DNA of 64,000 nucleotides from JANMDN01 sp031376285 (GCA_031376285.1 JANMDN010000021.1:1-64000); one strand, 5' to 3'. Shown: positions 33,334 to 41,652, counted from the first letter of the stretch. The notes: a model not told the origin generated them from the sequence alone. Program-made: numbers and translations.

Positions 33334-34527
33334 GTGGATCTCCCAGTCACTCGGCGCCACTTCATTGCCGGTTCCGCCTTGGGCGTCGCGCTTCTCACCT
33401 CGGGCTGCGCGAGCGGCGGAGACAACTCAACGGACGCCAAGACCCGAGACCCGTCGCTGGGCCCGCCCAGAACGAACGCCGGACGGTGGCGGATGCCGGC
33501 GGAGGAGGATCGGCACGACGCCACATGGATGTCGTGGCCGTCCAGGAAGGACGTTTGGGGCACGGCGCTTCCCGACGTTCAGAACGCCATCGCCGACCTT
33601 GCGGTGGCGATTGCCACGTTCGAGCCCGTGAAGATGTTCGCGCGACGTGCGGAGGTCGAGCGGGCACGTCGGATCGTTGGCGATGTCGACGTTGAGGTCA
33701 TCGAGGGCCCGGTTGACGATCTTTGGGCCCGCGACTCGCTCCCGTGCCTTCTTGTCGCAACCGATCCCGACGACGAGGCACCGCTCGCCGCCGGTCGGCT
33801 TCGCTTCAACGGATGGGGCGGCAAACAGGTCCACGACGGCGACGCCCGCCTGGCTGCGCTGGTGGCCGAGCATTTGGGTATTCCGTTGATCGACTCCGGC
33901 CTTACTGGCGAGGGCGGTGGGCTGGAGGTCGACGGGCAGGGCACCGTGCTTGCGGCGCGATCGAGCTGGGTCAACCGGAACCGCAACGCGGGGCTTTCCG
34001 AGGGCGCAATCGGTCGGCGAATCGTCGAGCTGCTTGGGGCCAAACGCATCGTCTGGGTGGACGGACTCGCGGGTGAGGACATCACCGACGGCCACATCGA
34101 CACACTCGCCCGCTTCGCCAAGCCGGGACTCATCGTGCTCGATCGACCCGCCTTCGAAGACCCCGGCGAGGTCTGGTTCGACACGTCCGTCGAGACGAAG
34201 GTCGCGCTCGCCGCCGTCGATACTCGCGGTGGTGGGCCGTTCGAATTCGCGGAGCTTGTGCAGCCCACCTCACCACGCGGGAAGGGGACGGACTTCCTCT
34301 CGTCCTACGTGAACTACTACGTCTGCAACGGCGCCGTGATCGCCCCGTCGTTTGGCGACCGAGGGGCCGACCAGGCAGCGGCCGAAACGCTTCGGACGCT
34401 CTACCCCGGCCGCGAGATCGTCCAAGTCGACATCGATCCGATCGCCTCCGGTGGGGGCGGCATTCACTGCGCGACCCAGCAGCAACCCGCCATCGCCTCA
34501 TCTGCGGCGGATCCACCGACACCGTGA
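33334..34527 (+). CDS. Agmatine deiminase / peptidylarginine deiminase-like protein with export signal
   Basis: 397 residues, guanidine-group hydrolase fold. Catalytic blocks: DDLWARDSLPCL, EGGGLEVDGQGTVL, DITDGHIDTLARF and the nucleophile Cys in GGGGIHCATQQQP. The N-terminus reads TRRHFIAGSALGVALLTSGC, a twin-arginine-like signal ending in a lipobox, so the protein appears to be exported and lipid-anchored. Bacterial agmatine deiminases are normally cytoplasmic. GTG start at 33334. Substrate (agmatine or protein arginine) is not settled by sequence. Confidence 0.85.
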   Translation: MDLPVTRRHFIAGSALGVALLTSGCASGGDNSTDAKTRDPSLGPPRTNAGRWRMPAEEDRHDATWMSWPSRKDVWGTALPDVQNAIADLAVAIATFEPVKMFARRAEVERARRIVGDVDVEVIEGPVDDLWARDSLPCLLVATDPDDEAPLAAGRLRFNGWGGKQVHDGDARLAALVAEHLGIPLIDSGLTGEGGGLEVDGQGTVLAARSSWVNRNRNAGLSEGAIGRRIVELLGAKRIVWVDGLAGEDITDGHIDTLARFAKPGLIVLDRPAFEDPGEVWFDTSVETKVALAAVDTRGGGPFEFAELVQPTSPRGKGTDFLSSYVNYYVCNGAVIAPSFGDRGADQAAAETLRTLYPGREIVQVDIDPIASGGGGIHCATQQQPAIASSAADPPTP

Positions 34528-34559
34528 GTTCAGGGCGCGACGCCATCTACACTTTGTCC

Positions 34560-35954
34560 ATGGCTGAAATCGGACTTTCCATTCGCTCCTACGGCGCCGC
34601 GACCACGGTCACGGGCTCGTGCCACCTCCTCGACACTGGCAGCGTCCAGCTCCTCGTTGACTGCGGGATCTTCCAGGGTTCGCAGGCGCTCTCTGGCCTG
34701 AACGACGAGCCCTTCGGGTTTGACATCGGTTCGCTCGACGGGTTCCTCCTGACCCACGCCCACCTCGACCACGCCGGTCGGCTGCCGCTCCTTGTCAAGC
34801 GTGGGTACTCGGGTCGCATTCATGCCCTGCCCGCGACAAAGCTCCTGTGCGAGCAGCTGCTCCTCGACTCGGCGAAGATCCAGAAAGAGGACGCCGAGCG
34901 CGACAAGCGCTACGGAAAGCCGGGCGACCCTCCCCTCTTTGACGAGGACGACGTCCGCCGCACCCTGGATCTCTTCGAACCGCTCGCCTACGGGCAGACC
35001 GCGACGGTCGCAGGGCTCCGCGTCACCCCGCAGGTCGCCGGCCACATTCCCGGATCGGCGAGCTTCCTGGTCGAAACGCCCGGCGGGCGCGTGGTCTTCA
35101 GCGGAGACATCGGGAATGCCCGAAAGGACATCCTGCCGGACCCGACGCCCTGCCCCCCGGCCGACATCGTCCTGATGGAGTCGACCTACGGCGACCGCGA
35201 CCACCGCGGCTTCGACGCGACCATCGAGGAGTTCACCGCGGTCCTGCGCGAGGCCAACCGTCGTCAGGGGAAGATCCTGATCCCGTCGTTTGCCCTCGAG
35301 CGCACGCAGGACGTCCTCTTTCACATTGCACGCCTCGAAGAGCAGGGCAAGATCGAACCTATGGCGGTCTACGTCGACTCACCGCTCGCCGACCGGGTGG
35401 AGGACGTCTACTCGGCCTGTCACGACGAGTTTGCCGAGAACGTGCTCGAGATCTACAGGCGCGGCGTCGATCCGTTTGCGCCGGCACGACTGAAGTACAC
35501 GAAATCGGTCGAGGACTCGAAAGCGATCAACGCGTCGAGCGAACCCGCGATCATCATCGCCGGCTCAGGAATGATGACCGGCGGGCGAATCCTGCATCAC
35601 CTGAGAGCCCACCTCGCCGACACGCACACCACCGTGATGATCGTCGGCTTCCAACCGACCGGCGGCCTCGGACGTCGACTGGTCGACGGGGCGCGGACCG
35701 TCCGTGTCCTCGGTCAGGAAGTGGCACTGAAGGCGCGCGTCGTGACGGTAGGCGGCCTCTCGGCCCACGCCGACAAGACGGAACTCCTCGACTGGTCATC
35801 GGGGGTGACGGGCGAGATCCGCCTCGTGCACGGCGAGCCTGGCGTGCTGGCCAAGCTTCGCGACACCCTCGTCGCGCGTGGCCAGAAGGCGATCGTGCAG
35901 CCGAGCGAAGTCAAGATCCCCGACGCGGGCCACCACGACGAAGGCGCGGAGTAA
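34560..35954 (+). CDS. Metallo-beta-lactamase/beta-CASP RNA-processing exonuclease-like protein
   Basis: 464 residues. Motif 2 THAHLDHAGRLPLL; metal ligands again in HIPGSASFLVETPGG and VFSGDIGNARKDI; beta-CASP block MESTYGDRDHRGFD, SGMMTGGRILHHL and RMMBL GGLSAHADKTELLDW. Family members (YSH1/CPSF-like) are RNases. ATG at 34560 begins AEIGLSIRSYGAATTVTGS; a GTG at 34524 overlapping the previous stop would add 12 residues. Confidence 0.88.
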   Translation: MAEIGLSIRSYGAATTVTGSCHLLDTGSVQLLVDCGIFQGSQALSGLNDEPFGFDIGSLDGFLLTHAHLDHAGRLPLLVKRGYSGRIHALPATKLLCEQLLLDSAKIQKEDAERDKRYGKPGDPPLFDEDDVRRTLDLFEPLAYGQTATVAGLRVTPQVAGHIPGSASFLVETPGGRVVFSGDIGNARKDILPDPTPCPPADIVLMESTYGDRDHRGFDATIEEFTAVLREANRRQGKILIPSFALERTQDVLFHIARLEEQGKIEPMAVYVDSPLADRVEDVYSACHDEFAENVLEIYRRGVDPFAPARLKYTKSVEDSKAINASSEPAIIIAGSGMMTGGRILHHLRAHLADTHTTVMIVGFQPTGGLGRRLVDGARTVRVLGQEVALKARVVTVGGLSAHADKTELLDWSSGVTGEIRLVHGEPGVLAKLRDTLVARGQKAIVQPSEVKIPDAGHHDEGAE

Positions 35955-36077
35955 GTCACCGTTTCGCGTGGTTTCGAATCGTGCGTCGCAGCTGATTTGG
36001 TGATTTCGTAGGAATAGTGTCGAAGGGCTATTGACGCGACTGTTGACGGCGAGCGGTCCTCGCGAGAGTGTCGGCGC

Positions 36078-36095
36078 GCTCGGGTCGTCCCGAGC
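36078..36095. promoter_or_regulatory. Small hairpin in the leader of a tiny gene
   Basis: GCTCGGG and CCCGAGC form a 7-bp stem with a TCGT loop, 32 bases before the start at 36128. The 175-base gap after the ribonuclease gene (35955-36127) also has two TTGACG/TTGACR-like -35 motifs at about 36030-36050. Could be a transcript-leader structure or a terminator of the upstream gene. Confidence 0.4.
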
Positions 36096-36127
36096 CCCTG
36101 TGGAGCAACGCAGAAGGAGACGCAGAG

Positions 36128-36253
36128 ATGTCGGATCTCATGCAACCCGTCCCCCTCACTCGGGTCGATGGCGGTCTCTTTGCGAAGTACGCGTTCTGCG
36201 TCCACATTGCGGCGGCGCGAGCGCGCGGCTGGCTGGGCGTTCGTACGCGCTAA
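36128..36253 (+). CDS. Tiny hypothetical protein (41 residues)
   Basis: ATG preceded at good spacing by AAGGAGA. The product reads MSDLMQPVPLTRVDGGLFAK and ends AARARGWLGVRTR, with a short hydrophobic patch (YAFCVHIAAA). No family recognised. Support is the strong Shine-Dalgarno and the leader hairpin; codon content is not decisive. Confidence 0.4.
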   Translation: MSDLMQPVPLTRVDGGLFAKYAFCVHIAAARARGWLGVRTR

Positions 36254-36391
36254 GCGCACCGCACCCGGACCACCCAACCAACAGAGACCGGCCGTTCTGG
36301 GCTCGGTTGGCACCGCTCGGACGAGCGGGGGCGACCACCGTGATGCGTGCAGGCCGGAGTTCGAATGCCACCGACACAGAGGAGGTACCAG

Positions 36392-36607
36392 ATGACTGGT
36401 CAAGCGGTCGTCTTTGGATTAGCGATGGGGGCGATCGCCCTCGCGGCGGGCTTGAACGCAATCGCCAGAGCACTTCTGGCTCTCGCCCAGACACTCAATC
36501 GATTCGTGCTTTGCCTACTCATCATCATTGCCGCTCCGCACTTCATTGGGCAGCAGACCAACAACCACAACACCGACCAACGTGAAGCGACGATCACGCT
36601 GGTCTAA
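36392..36607 (+). CDS. Small hydrophobic membrane protein (71 residues)
   Basis: ATG with a near-consensus AGGAGGT six bases upstream. Two hydrophobic helices, VVFGLAMGAIALAAGLNAIA and LNRFVLCLLIIIAAPHFIG, then a polar Asn/Gln/Thr-rich tail (QQTNNHNTDQREATITLV). No family recognised. Base composition around it is lower in GC than its neighbours. Followed by an 11-bp perfect stem-loop. Confidence 0.6.
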   Translation: MTGQAVVFGLAMGAIALAAGLNAIARALLALAQTLNRFVLCLLIIIAAPHFIGQQTNNHNTDQREATITLV

Positions 36608-36621
36608 GACGAAGGCACGAC

Positions 36622-36660
36622 CGACCGACTCATCGGGAGGAGGACCCAGTGAGTCGGTCG
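36622..36660. terminator. Perfect 11-bp stem-loop after the small membrane-protein gene
   Basis: CGACCGACTCA pairs exactly with TGAGTCGGTCG around a 17-base loop that contains GGGAGGAGG. It lies 15 bases after the stop at 36607 and before the SDR gene. No T-run. Termination is the simple reading; the Shine-Dalgarno-like loop is odd. Confidence 0.55.
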
Positions 36661-36712
36661 CCGCGGCCCCATATGCTGGCGGGCGCCAAGCAAGCCAGAC
36701 ACAGGAGCAGAC

Positions 36713-37414
36713 ATGGGAAAGCTCGACGGGCGGGTCGCCCTCATCACCGGAGCGAGTCGCGGGATCGGTGCCGCCGTGGCGCACCAGTTCGTCGCCGAAG
36801 GAGCCCATGTGGCCCTCGCGTCGAGAAGCGGCGAGAACCTTGGGATCGACGGCGCGGTTGCCCAGTCCTGTGACGTCCGTGATCTGGCTCAGCTTGAGTC
36901 GATCGTCGAGGCGACGATCGCGAAGTTCGGCAGGCTCGACATGGTCGTCGCGAACGCCGGTGTCGGAAACTATGGGCGCTTCGAGGATCTTCCACTTGAG
37001 GCCATCGACGAGATGATCGACGTCAACCTCAAGGGCACCATCTACGCGATTCGCGCCGCCCTTCCGCATCTGAAGCAGAGCGATGTTGGCGACATCGTGA
37101 CCCTCTCCTCTGAGGCGGGCCGGCGAGGCTTCCCGAACGAAACGGTCTACTGCGCAAGCAAGTTCGGCCAGGTCGGCTTCACCAGGGCACTCGACGGCGA
37201 ACTCCGGGAGCTTGGCATTCGGTGCACGAACGTCTGCCCCGGTGGTGTCGCGACCGACTTCGCCCTCGGCCGCGGCCGGGTGCCTGAGGACGTCGACGGG
37301 ATGATGACGGCCGACGACGTCGCTGATCTCGTGACGTTTGTGGTGACGCGCCCTCGGAACCTCCGCATCCTGGAGACGGCCCTGCGCCCGATGAAGGAAG
37401 CCTCCTGGGGATAG
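36713..37414 (+). CDS. Short-chain dehydrogenase/reductase
   Basis: 233 residues, classical SDR. NAD(P) loop LITGASRGIGAAVAHQF, NAGVGNYG, catalytic Ser in IVTLSSEAGRRGF and YCASKFGQVGF (Tyr-x3-Lys), CPGGVATDF. Substrate unknown. ATG with AGGAGC upstream. Ends at a hairpin shared with the convergent alcohol dehydrogenase. Confidence 0.9.
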   Translation: MGKLDGRVALITGASRGIGAAVAHQFVAEGAHVALASRSGENLGIDGAVAQSCDVRDLAQLESIVEATIAKFGRLDMVVANAGVGNYGRFEDLPLEAIDEMIDVNLKGTIYAIRAALPHLKQSDVGDIVTLSSEAGRRGFPNETVYCASKFGQVGFTRALDGELRELGIRCTNVCPGGVATDFALGRGRVPEDVDGMMTADDVADLVTFVVTRPRNLRILETALRPMKEASWG

Positions 37415-37426
37415 GCCGGCCGTCCC

Positions 37427-37460
37427 GTGTCCGCCGCCGGCCAGGAGGCGACGGACACGA
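37427..37460. terminator. Bidirectional hairpin terminator
   Basis: CGTGTCCG pairs with CGGACACG, extended after one mismatch by CGCC with GGCG around an 8-base loop. Located between the convergent stops of the SDR gene (37414) and the alcohol dehydrogenase gene (37473). Confidence 0.7.
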
Positions 37461-37472
37461 AGACCTGGATGC

Positions 37473-38498
37473 TCAGGGAACGATCACCCCTCGCCCATGG
37501 ATCTTGGCGTGATGGAGCGAGTCGATCGCGATGTTGATGTCATCGAGTGAGTACTGGACGGCTTCGAGAAAGACCCGTTCCTGCCCTGCCATCGTCATCA
37601 GCTCGGAGAGTTCGTTGTAGTTCCCGACGAGGCTCCCCATCACGGCAATCTCGCTGAAGATCAGGTCGATGGCGGGTATTTCGACGACGCCGCCGTAGCC
37701 GACGACCCAGTAAATCCCGCCCTTCTTCAGCATCCCGACCGCGTCGGGGATTGCCTTCCCCTCACCCACGAAGTCGATGACGGCCTCCGCGCCGCCCTTC
37801 GTGAGTTCCTGCACCTGCTCGGCGCCGCCACCCTTGGACGCGTTGATCAGGTGGTGGGCGCCGCATTTGCCGGCGAGCTCGAGCGCCGCGTCGTCGAGGT
37901 CGACGGCGATGATCTCCGTCGCGCAGAGCTCGCGGAGGACCTGCACCGCGATGTGGCCAAGCCCGCCGACGCCGATCACCGCGCAACGTGTGCCCGGCCA
38001 GAGACGCTTGGCCGCGCGCTTTGCGACGCGATATGCGGTGATGCCAGCGTCGGCGTATGGCGCAATTGCCTTTGGGGCGAGCCCGTCCGGAAGTTTGATA
38101 CACGCCCGCTCGCCGGTGAGGAGGTACTCGGCGAAGCCCCCGTCTTGGGTGATCCCGGGAAACTGCAGATCGATGCAGTGCATGTCTTCGCCCGCGCGGC
38201 AGGCGAGGCACAGACCACACGTGATGACCGGGTGGACGATCACGGCGTCGCCGGGTTTGACCGATCTCACCGATTTCCCGACATCCTCCACCCATCCGGC
38301 GTTCTCGTGCCCGAGGATGTACGGCAAGGTCGTCTCGACCTTGTTCTTCCAGACACCCTCGATGATGTGCAGGTCGGTCCGGCACAGGCCTGCGCCGCCG
38401 ACCCGAACGATGACGTCCGTATCGGAGTGGAGTTCCGGAAGCGGGACGTTCTCGAGGCGGAGCTTCTCGTCATATTCGTGCAGAACGGCGGCTTTCAC
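37473..38498 (-). CDS. Zinc-dependent alcohol dehydrogenase (propane/phenol monooxygenase-associated type)
   Basis: 341-residue MDR-family dehydrogenase. Catalytic Zn ligands in AGLCRTDLHIIEG and LGHENAGWV; structural Zn site with four cysteines in CGLCLACRAGEDMHC; NAD loop VIGVGGLGHIAVQV. GTG start with AAAGGAGGTGG upstream; the frame remains open upstream inside the next gene but carries no ADH similarity. In mim/prm operons an ADH of this kind oxidises the alcohol formed by the diiron monooxygenase; that role is inferred from the two genes next to it. Confidence 0.9.
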   Translation of the reverse strand: MKAAVLHEYDEKLRLENVPLPELHSDTDVIVRVGGAGLCRTDLHIIEGVWKNKVETTLPYILGHENAGWVEDVGKSVRSVKPGDAVIVHPVITCGLCLACRAGEDMHCIDLQFPGITQDGGFAEYLLTGERACIKLPDGLAPKAIAPYADAGITAYRVAKRAAKRLWPGTRCAVIGVGGLGHIAVQVLRELCATEIIAVDLDDAALELAGKCGAHHLINASKGGGAEQVQELTKGGAEAVIDFVGEGKAIPDAVGMLKKGGIYWVVGYGGVVEIPAIDLIFSEIAVMGSLVGNYNELSELMTMAGQERVFLEAVQYSLDDINIAIDSLHHAKIHGRGVIVP

Positions 38499-39208
38499 GC
38501 GACCACCTCCTTTCGCTGCCACGCCTCGACACCCTCGTGGTACCGGGCGGCCAAGAGGCCCGTGCAGAACTCGACATTTGCCTGAATGCTGACTCGGACC
38601 GTGCTCGCCATCCGAAGGTGAATGTCGAGCTCGAACGGAGCGAGCGCCACACCGTTGACGGTCGTGAACGCCAACGTGTCTGGATCCCCCGACATGCCGA
38701 GCGCCGACCGCCTGGCGAGATACTCCTCCCAGACGTGATCGTCCACACCGGGAGGAGGCTCGTCGCCGAGCCGCATGGCGACGACCTGCTCGTCGTCGAG
38801 CGACCGCCGCGCGGCCTTCAGCGCCGCCGCCTGTCTGACCACAAACGCCTTCTTGAGGAACGTCCGTCGCACCTCGTCGAGGCCACCGTCGGCCAGATCC
38901 GGGAAGGCATCCTCGAAGGAGCGCCCACAGTTGACCCCGTCGGTCACCGCGTCCGACATGAAGTGATCGACGAGCGACACCTCCACAGCGCCGACTCCCG
39001 GAAGCGCAGCGAGGGCGTTCCGGGCGTCCTCGGCCATGATGTAGGCGAAGTTCGCCGAGCACCAGAAGGTGGGCAGGCGCAGCTCCACCCGAACGTCGCG
39101 ACCGTCGATCACCACGTCGCGGATGAAGTCGAGTTCGACGAGCGAGCGGTCGAGCTCCGGGTCGTTGACCGTGGCAAGCGCCCCATCGACTGTGGCCCGG
39201 TCGATCAT
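38495..39208 (-). CDS. DUF59/MIP18-type protein of monooxygenase operons
   Basis: 237 residues. The N-terminal 100 residues form a DUF59 (PaaD/SufT-like) domain: ATVNDPELDRSLVELDFIRD and the conserved Cys in LPTFWCSANFAYIM. The remainder has no clear domain. Proteins of this kind lie beside the amidohydrolase and alcohol dehydrogenase in actinobacterial propane-monooxygenase clusters and are thought to help assemble the metal centre. Start overlaps the amidohydrolase stop (ATGA); stop overlaps the ADH start. Confidence 0.8.
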   Translation of the reverse strand: MIDRATVDGALATVNDPELDRSLVELDFIRDVVIDGRDVRVELRLPTFWCSANFAYIMAEDARNALAALPGVGAVEVSLVDHFMSDAVTDGVNCGRSFEDAFPDLADGGLDEVRRTFLKKAFVVRQAAALKAARRSLDDEQVVAMRLGDEPPPGVDDHVWEEYLARRSALGMSGDPDTLAFTTVNGVALAPFELDIHLRMASTVRVSIQANVEFCTGLLAARYHEGVEAWQRKEVVA

Positions 39209-40230
39209 GCCGCGGCCGTGGCGAACTGGTCGTTTGCGATCTTTGCGCCGTGCTCGGCCGGGTCGATCCCGTAGAGCTTGCAGGCATTCAGGCCGAGGAT
39301 CTTCCGCTTTGACTCGACGGTGAGTTGCACACCGCCAGCCTCGCTCGACACGTCGTCCGGGAGGTCGAAGGCCACGAACTTCTCGATGAGCCACTTTGGG
39401 TGCCAAAGCGCGTAGTCGGATGAGAAGAGCAGTCGGTCCTCGCCGAGCCAGAACAGCAGGTTCGCCATGACCTCGGCGAAGTAGTAGGGCCGCGGGTGAA
39501 GGAATGGCATGAGCACCGCGAGACCGCCGTAAACATTCGGTTCCTGCACGGCGATCCAGCAGAAGTCTTCGACGCGGGGCATCCCGACGTGCTCGACGAT
39601 GAAGTTGAGGTCCGGGAAGTTCGTTGCGGCCACGTCGATGTCGGCGACGTCGAAGCTGTCCTTCTGGAGTGGCCAGATGGTCGGGCCTTTGTGGACGTGG
39701 ATGTTCTTGACACCCAGCTCCTGGCTCTTTGCCAAGTAGCGCTCTGCCCATGGCGAGTCGAGCTTCCAACCGCGCGACTCGCCGTGCCATGCGGCGGTGT
39801 AGAGCTTGACGCCTTTGATTCCCCACTTTTCGACCTTGGCCTCGAATACGTCGAGCCCGGCCTCCCCGTCGCGTGGATCCCACGAGCTATTGAGGATGAA
39901 TCGATCCGGGTACTTGCTCTTGAGAATCCCGTTGCGCTCGGTGGTGTTGAAACCGTTGACGTAGAAGTCGGAGAGGTATGTCGGCTGGAAGATGCCGATG
40001 TCCACGTATCCATCGACGAAGACGTCCTGCATCATCGTCTCTTCCGAGTACTTCTCGTACTTCTCCTTCGGCCAGACATACTCGGCCGGGGAAAGGCCCG
40101 TGTGGTAGTCGTAGAAGCAGGAGATGAAGCCGGAGCCGTACTTGTTCTTGCAGTTGGCCGGACTCCCATCCCAGTAGTGCAGGTGGCCGTCCACCACGAA
40201 GTACTCGTCACCCGCTGGGCTGCGATACAT
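39205..40230 (-). CDS. Amidohydrolase-2 family protein of monooxygenase operons
   Basis: 341 residues, TIM-barrel metal hydrolase (PF04909-like). Metal ligands in VVDGHLHYWDGS, NIHVHKGPTIWP, FIVEHVGMPRVED and LFSSDYALWHPKW. ATG at 40230 with GGAGGTGGAA upstream. First gene of a three-gene operon (amidohydrolase, DUF59, ADH) and divergent from an IclR regulator. The same trio accompanies MimABCD/PrmABCD monooxygenases; its exact reaction is not known. Confidence 0.87.
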   Translation of the reverse strand: MYRSPAGDEYFVVDGHLHYWDGSPANCKNKYGSGFISCFYDYHTGLSPAEYVWPKEKYEKYSEETMMQDVFVDGYVDIGIFQPTYLSDFYVNGFNTTERNGILKSKYPDRFILNSSWDPRDGEAGLDVFEAKVEKWGIKGVKLYTAAWHGESRGWKLDSPWAERYLAKSQELGVKNIHVHKGPTIWPLQKDSFDVADIDVAATNFPDLNFIVEHVGMPRVEDFCWIAVQEPNVYGGLAVLMPFLHPRPYYFAEVMANLLFWLGEDRLLFSSDYALWHPKWLIEKFVAFDLPDDVSSEAGGVQLTVESKRKILGLNACKLYGIDPAEHGAKIANDQFATAAA

Positions 40231-40391
40231 CGATTCCACCTCCGCTCGCCGTTTCTCGGTCCGCGGACTTTGACGCTCCGTCCCCGCAACGGAGGGGTCA
40301 TTTTTCTCAGTATCTGAAACGACGCCCGTTGCATCGCGAACGGATTCGGGGTTAGGGTGGGGTCGGTCTGGGCAAGCGCCGGGGGGCGCCG
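40231..40391. promoter_or_regulatory. Divergent promoter region between the amidohydrolase operon and iclR-type gene
   Basis: 161 bases. A lower-GC patch holds the dyad TCAG-TAT-CTGA (near 40308-40318) within a TTTTTCTCAG...CTGAAACG context, a candidate operator for the adjacent IclR-type regulator. The dyad is short, so this is tentative. Confidence 0.4.
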
Positions 40392-41288
40392 ATGACGCGC
40401 GTTGAGGTGAAGGCGAAGAGTCTGGGAATGCGCGGAGCAGCGCTGCGCGAGACGATCGCGGCCGATCCCGTCGCTCCACCCGCGGACCTGCTCACGTCGG
40501 TCGCGCGCGCACTCGATGTCCTGGAGCTGATCGCCTCGTCCGCGGAACCGCTACCCGCGAAGGCCGTATCGCTGTCGCTCGAGATCAGCCTGGGCACGGC
40601 CTACCACGTGCTGCATACGCTTGAGCACGCTGACTACGTCGTGCGCCTCGGGCACGGCCGCTTCGGCCTCGGAGGCAAGATCCCGGCACTCACCCGCCGA
40701 TTCACGCAAGGGTGCGACGCGCTGCCGATAATCGGCGTCCACTTGAAGGCGCTTGCCGCAGAGACCGGTGAGGATGCCTACCTGGCGGTGATGCGGTCCG
40801 GCGAGATCGTTGTGACCGAGGTCTCTGAGTCCACGTCTGACCTGCACGTCGGCGACCTCGGCGTCGGCTTCTCACGCGTCGCCCACACCACGGCGCTCGG
40901 GAAGGTTCTACTGGCCGGAGCAGGCGACGAAGCGGCGGGCGAGTATCTCTCGGAGCGAGAGTTACGGCGGTTCACGGCGCGCACGCTCACGGAGCGGCGG
41001 CACCTGAAACGCCACCTCCAGGCGGTCCGCGAGCGAGGCATGGCGCTCGACCTCGAGGAACTGGCCGACGGCTGTTGCTGCGTCGGCTTCCCCGTTGTCG
41101 GGGCAGGTGGCGCGACGATCGCCGCGCTTGCGATCTCGACGAGCGCGGACCGCTGGCACCGCGAACACGAGCGGCTTTCGGCGCTGTGCGCGGATGCCGC
41201 GAGAGACGCTTCGGCCTGCGTCGGCGACATCCCGGCTGCGCCCCGGCCGCAGCCCGGCTCGCGTGGAATGTTCCGCCGCCAGCGGTAG
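40392..41288 (+). CDS. IclR-family transcriptional regulator
   Basis: 298 residues. An N-terminal extension of about 35 residues precedes the winged helix (SVARALDVLELIASSAEPLP; SLGTAYHVLHTLEHADYVVR). The effector domain includes HTTALGKVLLAGAG and the ligand-pocket region ERGMALDLEELADGCCCVGF. Divergent position suggests that it controls the amidohydrolase-DUF59-ADH operon; the ligand is unknown. The C-terminus is Pro/Arg-rich. Confidence 0.9.
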   Translation: MTRVEVKAKSLGMRGAALRETIAADPVAPPADLLTSVARALDVLELIASSAEPLPAKAVSLSLEISLGTAYHVLHTLEHADYVVRLGHGRFGLGGKIPALTRRFTQGCDALPIIGVHLKALAAETGEDAYLAVMRSGEIVVTEVSESTSDLHVGDLGVGFSRVAHTTALGKVLLAGAGDEAAGEYLSERELRRFTARTLTERRHLKRHLQAVRERGMALDLEELADGCCCVGFPVVGAGGATIAALAISTSADRWHREHERLSALCADAARDASACVGDIPAAPRPQPGSRGMFRRQR

Positions 41289-41401
41289 GACCCGACCCGC
41301 GTCGACTGGTAACCGCTTGTTGTAACGCACGAGAAGGGTTCGCGTCCTGGAACGGCCCGACGCCGGGAACGGAGCGCCCGTCGAAATCGCGCCGCGCAAT
41401 C

Positions 41402-41441
41402 TCTTGACTGTCAAAAAGGGGGCCATTCTTGACAGTCAAGG
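41402..41441. repeat. Dispersed 40-nt palindromic element, copy 3
   Basis: Arms TCTTGACTGTCA and TGACAGTCAAGG around a 16-base centre with GGGGGCC. It heads a 101-base unit that continues AAATGACGCAACGAGCGG and is repeated in tandem at 41503. The unit lies in the 364-base gap between the iclR-type gene and osmC (41289-41652), which holds no gene I can support apart from these repeats. Confidence 0.9.
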
Positions 41442-41502
41442 AAATGACGCAACGAGCGGAAGTCGGCGGCGCATTTTCCGGTCGGACGCGTTGACCTCGA
41501 TT

Positions 41503-41542
41503 TCTTGACTGTCAAAAAGGGGGCCATTCTTGACAGTCAAGG
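41503..41542. repeat. Dispersed 40-nt palindromic element, copy 4
   Basis: Identical to copy 3 over the 40 bases, in direct tandem at a 101-base period; similarity continues to about 41590 (GTCGGCGGCGCATTT shared). The pair is in the same orientation relative to the flanking genes as copies 1 and 2, which lie on the other strand at 12.7-12.9 kb. Confidence 0.9.
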
Positions 41543-41652
41543 AAATGACGCAACGAGCGGAAGTCGGCGGCGCATTTGCCGGTCGGATGCGTCCGGCGTA
41601 TCCTTCCTGATTCACGAGAAACTGCCCGGAAACGGGTGAGAAGGAGTCGCAC

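Noticed and set aside
36650..36873. GTG-started frame using the GGAGGAGG in the stem-loop as ribosome site
   Set aside because: It runs out of frame into the SDR gene and its translation is Arg/His-rich with no support.
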